A stretch of DNA of 64,000 nt from Rubripirellula reticaptiva (GTDB taxonomy: Bacteria; Planctomycetota; Planctomycetia; Pirellulales; Pirellulaceae): NCBI RefSeq assembly GCF_007860175.1, contig NZ_SJPX01000002.1:1178001-1242000 (forward strand). The letters are read 5' to 3'. Of this stretch, positions 60,465 through 64,000 are shown piece after piece. Position 1 is the stretch's first letter, and each line of letters opens with the position of its first letter. The position numbers and the translations under genes were made by a program. Below the pieces are notes generated by a model. The model was not told where the DNA came from. It did no database searches and saw nothing but the letters and a program-made list of their open reading frames with translations.

Positions 60465-62855
60465 ATGAACACTACTTCCATCTCTGCCATTGATCCGGTC
60501 TGCGGAATGACCGTTGATCCAGGCAATTCGCGTCGTAGCGAGCACGAAGGGAAGTCCTATTTCTTTTGCAGTGCAGTTTGTCAAACGAAATTTGAGGCCG
60601 ATCCCGCTGGCACGTTGGCATCGAGAGCAGAGAAAGATGCAGCGAAGAAACCCACTGCGATGAAGGAATCATCTTGCTGTTGCAGCGGAAAATATGGTGG
60701 ATCGTCGACCAAGGCGAGCGATCCCCTGGCAGACCCGGATGCTATTTACACATGCCCGATGCACCCTGAAATCGAGCAGGTTGGGCCTGGCGATTGCCCC
60801 ATTTGCGGGATGGACTTAGAGCCGAAGGTCGTCGCGTTGACTGATGAGGGTGAGGACAAACAGTATTCCGACATGAAACGTCGCTTTTGGGTGGGCGTTG
60901 CGTTGTCAGTGCCATTGCTCATCATCGCGATGGGGCCGATGGTGGGATTGCGGGTAGCTGATTGGATGAGCCAGATGGTGTTTGGTTGGTTGCAGTTGGC
61001 CCTGGCGACGCCGGTCGTGTTTTGGTGCGGATGGCCATTGTTGGTTCGCGGAGCCAAGTCGTTTCGCACGATGAACTTGAATATGTTCTCGTTGATCGCG
61101 GTGGGAACGTTAGCGGCCTATCTGTTCAGTTTGGTCGTCGTGTTGCTTCCCGGTGTGATCCCAGAGGCGTTCTTCGAGAACGGTGTTCCACCTCTCTACT
61201 TTGAAGCCGCGGCAGTGATCATCACCTTGGTGCTGCTTGGGCAAGTGTTGGAACTGCGAGCACGACAGCAGACGGGCGGAGCGATTCGCGAACTCATGAA
61301 GCTTGCCCCCGATACGGCACACCGAATCACAGACGATGGCGAAGAAGACGTCTCGCTCGATTCGGTCCACAAGGGCGATCGGCTGCGAGTTCGTCCTGGT
61401 GAGAAAGTTCCGGTCGATGGGAATGTTCTCAGCGGTTCGAGCAGCGTCGACGAGTCGATGTTGACGGGCGAGCCGATGCCGGTGAAGAAAGTGGAAGGTG
61501 ACGAAATCACGGGCGGGACATTGAACCAGACCGGTGCGCTCGTCATGGAAGCCGTCGGTGTTGGCGGCGACACGGTTCTGAACCGCATCGTGCAGATGGT
61601 CGCGGACGCACAGCGGAGTCGTGCTCCGATTCAGAAACTGGTCGATGTGGTGGCTCGTTACTTTGTGCCGGCGGTGATCGTTTGTTCGATTGCGGCGTTC
61701 ATCGGCTGGGCGGTGTTTGGTCCGGAGCCGCAACTGGCTCATGCGTTCGTAGCGGCCGTTGCCGTGTTGATCATTGCTTGCCCGTGTGCGTTGGGGCTGG
61801 CAACACCCATGTCGGTGATGGTGGGCGTTGGCCGCGGTGCCAAGGAAGGCGTATTGATTAAGAACGCGGAAGTCCTAGAAGTCATGGAGAAGGTTGACAC
61901 GATCGTCGTCGACAAGACCGGCACACTGACCCAGGGACGACCGGAAGTGACGGGCGTCGAGACGTTTGGTGACTGGAATGAGAACGATTTGTTGACGTTG
62001 GCTGCGGCGGTCGAAGCGCAGAGCGAGCATCCGTTGGCACAGGCGGTCGTTCGCCGAGCGAAGGCGGACGAACTGCAGCTTGTGGAGGCAAGTGAATTTA
62101 ACAGTATCACCGGTGGTGGCGTTCGCGCTCGCGTCGATGATCATGATGTGTTGATTGGCAAAGCTGACTTGTTGGATGAACAAGGCATCGAGGGCGTCGA
62201 TGCGGGGCGAGACAAAGCGGGATCGCATCAGGCAGAAGGTGCGACGGTTGTGTTCGTGGCGATCGACAATAAGCTGGCAGCAATTCTCGCGATCACTGAC
62301 CCAATCAAGGAGAGCACGCCGGCAGCGCTAATGACATTGCATGACCTGGGATTGAAAGTCGTGATGTTGACCGGTGATGCCGAGCCGACTGCGAAAGCCG
62401 TGGCGACAAAGCTGGGCATCGACGAGTTTCATGCTGGTGTTTCGCCCGAGGAAAAGCATGACTTCGTTCGTGAGCTGAAGAAGCAAGGCAAGACAGTTGC
62501 GATGTGTGGCGATGGGATCAACGACGCTCCGGCACTCGCCGAAGCGAACGTTGGCATCGCCATGGGCACCGGGACAGGCGTTGCGATTGAGTCCGCTGGC
62601 GTCACGCTCGTCGGTGGCGATCTGCGCGGTGTGGCTGCGGCGGCGAACTTGAGCCGCAAAACGATGAGCAACATTCGTCAGAATCTGTTCTTCGCATTCA
62701 TTTACAATGCATTGGGAATCCCGGTCGCTGCTGGGTTGCTGTATCCGATCTTCGGCGTGTTGCTCAGCCCCATGATTGCAGCGGCAGCGATGAGTTTCAG
62801 CAGCGTGTCCGTGATCGCGAATGCGTTGAGATTGCGTGCCGCTAAACTCGCCTAA
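60465..62855 (+). CDS. copA: copper-translocating P1B-1 ATPase with YHS and CPMHP domains (796 aa)
   Basis: Order: YHS domain ([12 protein letters not shown] to [10 protein letters not shown], residues 6-45), linker with SSCCCS, heavy-metal-binding domain [20 protein letters not shown] (about 95-120), then the P-type core with [11 protein letters not shown] (about 438), DKTGTLT (about 483) and [10 protein letters not shown]. The last helices have [18 protein letters not shown] and [16 protein letters not shown], the P1B-1 (Cu+) signature. It has no classic CxxC HMA domain; YHS and CPMHP domains take that place. AAGGA precedes the ATG. It exports Cu(I) (Ag possible) and is followed by its CsoR repressor. 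Confidence 0.93.
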   Translation: MNTTSISAIDPVCGMTVDPGNSRRSEHEGKSYFFCSAVCQTKFEADPAGTLASRAEKDAAKKPTAMKESSCCCSGKYGGSSTKASDPLADPDAIYTCPMHPEIEQVGPGDCPICGMDLEPKVVALTDEGEDKQYSDMKRRFWVGVALSVPLLIIAMGPMVGLRVADWMSQMVFGWLQLALATPVVFWCGWPLLVRGAKSFRTMNLNMFSLIAVGTLAAYLFSLVVVLLPGVIPEAFFENGVPPLYFEAAAVIITLVLLGQVLELRARQQTGGAIRELMKLAPDTAHRITDDGEEDVSLDSVHKGDRLRVRPGEKVPVDGNVLSGSSSVDESMLTGEPMPVKKVEGDEITGGTLNQTGALVMEAVGVGGDTVLNRIVQMVADAQRSRAPIQKLVDVVARYFVPAVIVCSIAAFIGWAVFGPEPQLAHAFVAAVAVLIIACPCALGLATPMSVMVGVGRGAKEGVLIKNAEVLEVMEKVDTIVVDKTGTLTQGRPEVTGVETFGDWNENDLLTLAAAVEAQSEHPLAQAVVRRAKADELQLVEASEFNSITGGGVRARVDDHDVLIGKADLLDEQGIEGVDAGRDKAGSHQAEGATVVFVAIDNKLAAILAITDPIKESTPAALMTLHDLGLKVVMLTGDAEPTAKAVATKLGIDEFHAGVSPEEKHDFVRELKKQGKTVAMCGDGINDAPALAEANVGIAMGTGTGVAIESAGVTLVGGDLRGVAAAANLSRKTMSNIRQNLFFAFIYNALGIPVAAGLLYPIFGVLLSPMIAAAAMSFSSVSVIANALRLRAAKLA

Positions 62856-62975
62856 TCTGTGGCAAAGCAGGCTTTCGCTTCTAAAGGAGCCAATCAATAC
62901 CCATCTAACGACTATCGACCTATCACGCTAAAATCGGAATTCTTGCAAAGCCAACCTATCCAAAAGTCTCCACGA

Positions 62976-63254
62976 ATGCTCTCAGACGACGAGAAAAAGA
63001 AGCTCAACAACCGACTTCGACGAGTCATCGGGCAAGTCGAAGCGGTTGGTCGTATGATCGAGGATGAGGAATACTGCGTCGATATCCTGATGCAGTTGTC
63101 CGCCGCGACGGGAGCACTCAATAAAGTCGGCCAAATTGTCTTGGAGCAGCACATCCGCACGTGCGTCAGCGAGGCGATCAAGAGTGGCAGTGCCAAGGAA
63201 CGTGACGAGAAGATCGAAGAGCTGATGACGGTCTTTCGTAAGTACGGCGAGTGA
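62976..63254 (+). CDS. csoR: CsoR/DUF156-type metal-sensing repressor (92 aa)
   Basis: This four-helix DUF156 protein keeps the metal ligands in the order Cys-His-Cys: EEYCVDIL on helix 2 and EQHIRTCVSEA with His and Cys on helix 2-3, the Cu(I) pattern of CsoR (RcnR would need His-Cys-His-His). It starts at the ATG at 62976; the open frame to 62859 has no site and begins after the copA stop. It binds DNA when metal free and lets go on Cu(I). The target is likely the inverted repeat at 60411-60427. Confidence 0.9.
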   Translation: MLSDDEKKKLNNRLRRVIGQVEAVGRMIEDEEYCVDILMQLSAATGALNKVGQIVLEQHIRTCVSEAIKSGSAKERDEKIEELMTVFRKYGE

Positions 63255-63266
63255 AAAATTAACGTG

Positions 63267-64000
63267 ATGAACTGGTTCTTGACTGCTGGCGGGTTTCTGA
63301 TGACTTGCCTTGGCGTCTGGGAAACCTTCATGGCAGTTCTGCATCCTCGTGCGACGGTTGGCCCGATCACGAAAGGCATCAATCGTGGCTTTCACTTTTT
63401 AGTCCGAACGCGAATGTTCGCTCATCCGCGAGTTTTGGTTTACTGCGGACCGGCGTTGATCGTGACGCAAGTGTTGTGTTGGGCGACGTTGCTGTTGATT
63501 GGCATCAGCCTGGTCGTGTGGCCTCAACTCGGCACGGGCATTACGGCTACCGGATCGACACCGACGGATACTGGTTTTGCGAGCGCGGTGTACTACGCTG
63601 GCTTCACGATCACCACATTGGGTGTGGGCGACTTGGTGCCGCGAACGCCAGCGATGCAGTTCTTGACAATCACCGCTGCCGGCTTGGGGTTCAGCTTCTT
63701 TACGCTCGTGTTGGCTTATGTCATTTCGGTCTATTCAACACTCGCCCGACGCAACCAGTTTGCCAACGAAATTGAGTATCGCACCGGACGAACGGGCGAC
63801 AGCCTTAGCTATTTGCGAGCGTATCTGACCGAGAGCGATCCTTCGTTGGTCAACCAAGACCTATACACGATGTCGTCGAACATAGCGGACTTGTTGGAGT
63901 CGCATCATTTCTATCCTGTCCTGCATTACTTTCGATTTAGCGAACCGCGTTATGCGATGAGCCGAATGCTGCGATTCTGTTTGGAGGTTTCTTCAATGAT
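63267..64000 (+). CDS. potassium-channel-like membrane protein, partial (at least 244 aa)
   Basis: An open frame from the ATG at 63267 runs past the window end. Membrane helices at the start (WFLTAGGFLMTCLGVWETFM) and after residue 60 (LIVTQVLCWATLLLIGISLVV) are followed by a pore loop with SAVYYAGFTITTLGVGDLVP, whose TTLGVGD is a K+-channel filter (TVGYGD type), and a third helix. A cytoplasmic domain follows (FANEIEYRTGRTGDS on). The product is an ion channel of the two-pore-helix class. It may be co-transcribed with csoR, 12 bases upstream; any link with copper is unclear. Confidence 0.8.
   Translation, partial: MNWFLTAGGFLMTCLGVWETFMAVLHPRATVGPITKGINRGFHFLVRTRMFAHPRVLVYCGPALIVTQVLCWATLLLIGISLVVWPQLGTGITATGSTPTDTGFASAVYYAGFTITTLGVGDLVPRTPAMQFLTITAAGLGFSFFTLVLAYVISVYSTLARRNQFANEIEYRTGRTGDSLSYLRAYLTESDPSLVNQDLYTMSSNIADLLESHHFYPVLHYFRFSEPRYAMSRMLRFCLEVSSM

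Noticed and set aside
1-64000. Long minus- or plus-strand frames opposite the large pump genes
   Set aside because: They are shadows of the real genes in a GC-rich genome: no ribosome sites, no family patterns, and they overlap intact conserved proteins.

Overview
This window looks like part of a plasmid or chromid of a planctomycete, probably a Pirellulaceae-type bacterium. That placement is inference from gene content: a caspase-like protein beside paired double-GTPases, secreted His/Cys-rich proteins, a WC-EH-C-C metal-site module repeated in two exported metal proteins, and YHS plus CPMHP domains on a copper ATPase. The plasmid nature is seen more directly: a ParA/ParB pair, a RepA-type initiator, three iteron-like repeats and a perfect DnaA box lie together at 19.4-23 kb. 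No intact transposase, integrase, tRNA, rRNA or CRISPR array was found.

Region 1 (about 0.8-19.3 kb) is a stack of conflict/defence modules. Two convergent operons open it. The plus operon has a caspase-like peptidase, an alpha/beta hydrolase and an EAD1-trypsin fusion. The minus operon has GASH, double-GTPase 2, double-GTPase 1 and GAP1, with each gene overlapping the next. Together they match a GTPase-centred, NTP-dependent conflict system: a switch and scaffold on one strand, proteolytic and hydrolytic effectors on the other. Next is an IetAS pair (AAA+ ATPase and subtilase) with an XRE regulator, its probable operator and a tiny basic protein. A third, unrecognised module follows: a probable regulator, an SHMT-like PLP enzyme and a fusion of a guanylate-kinase-like domain (P-loop Lys replaced by Gln) to an AbiEii-type nucleotidyltransferase.

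Region 2 (19.3-26.8 kb) is the replication and partition core: parAB, two matching palindromes in the par-rep gap, repA and the origin. A metzincin-motif protein and a DnaQ-fold protein that has lost most catalytic residues follow. Then comes about 1.1 kb without a convincing gene but dense in strong stems (several with GNRA loops, one long-range 9-bp pairing), ending in a clear intrinsic terminator. I read this as a large structured RNA of unknown family. A basic protein of unknown function with a HAH motif lies just downstream.

Region 3 (26.9-64 kb) is a heavy-metal resistance island. It holds three complete heavy-metal RND pumps with adaptors, two of which have the CzcA-type TM4 motif and one a different one. 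It also holds outer-membrane factors, a CDF transporter, a P1B-4 ATPase, a P1B-1 copper ATPase with its CsoR repressor and a likely CsoR operator, an ABC transporter pair of MacB/FtsX type, two ICMT-like membrane methyltransferases, and many exported His/Cys-rich proteins likely to bind metal in the periplasm. A 21-codon relic of a CusA-class pump lies beside the copper operon. The window ends inside a potassium-channel-like gene.
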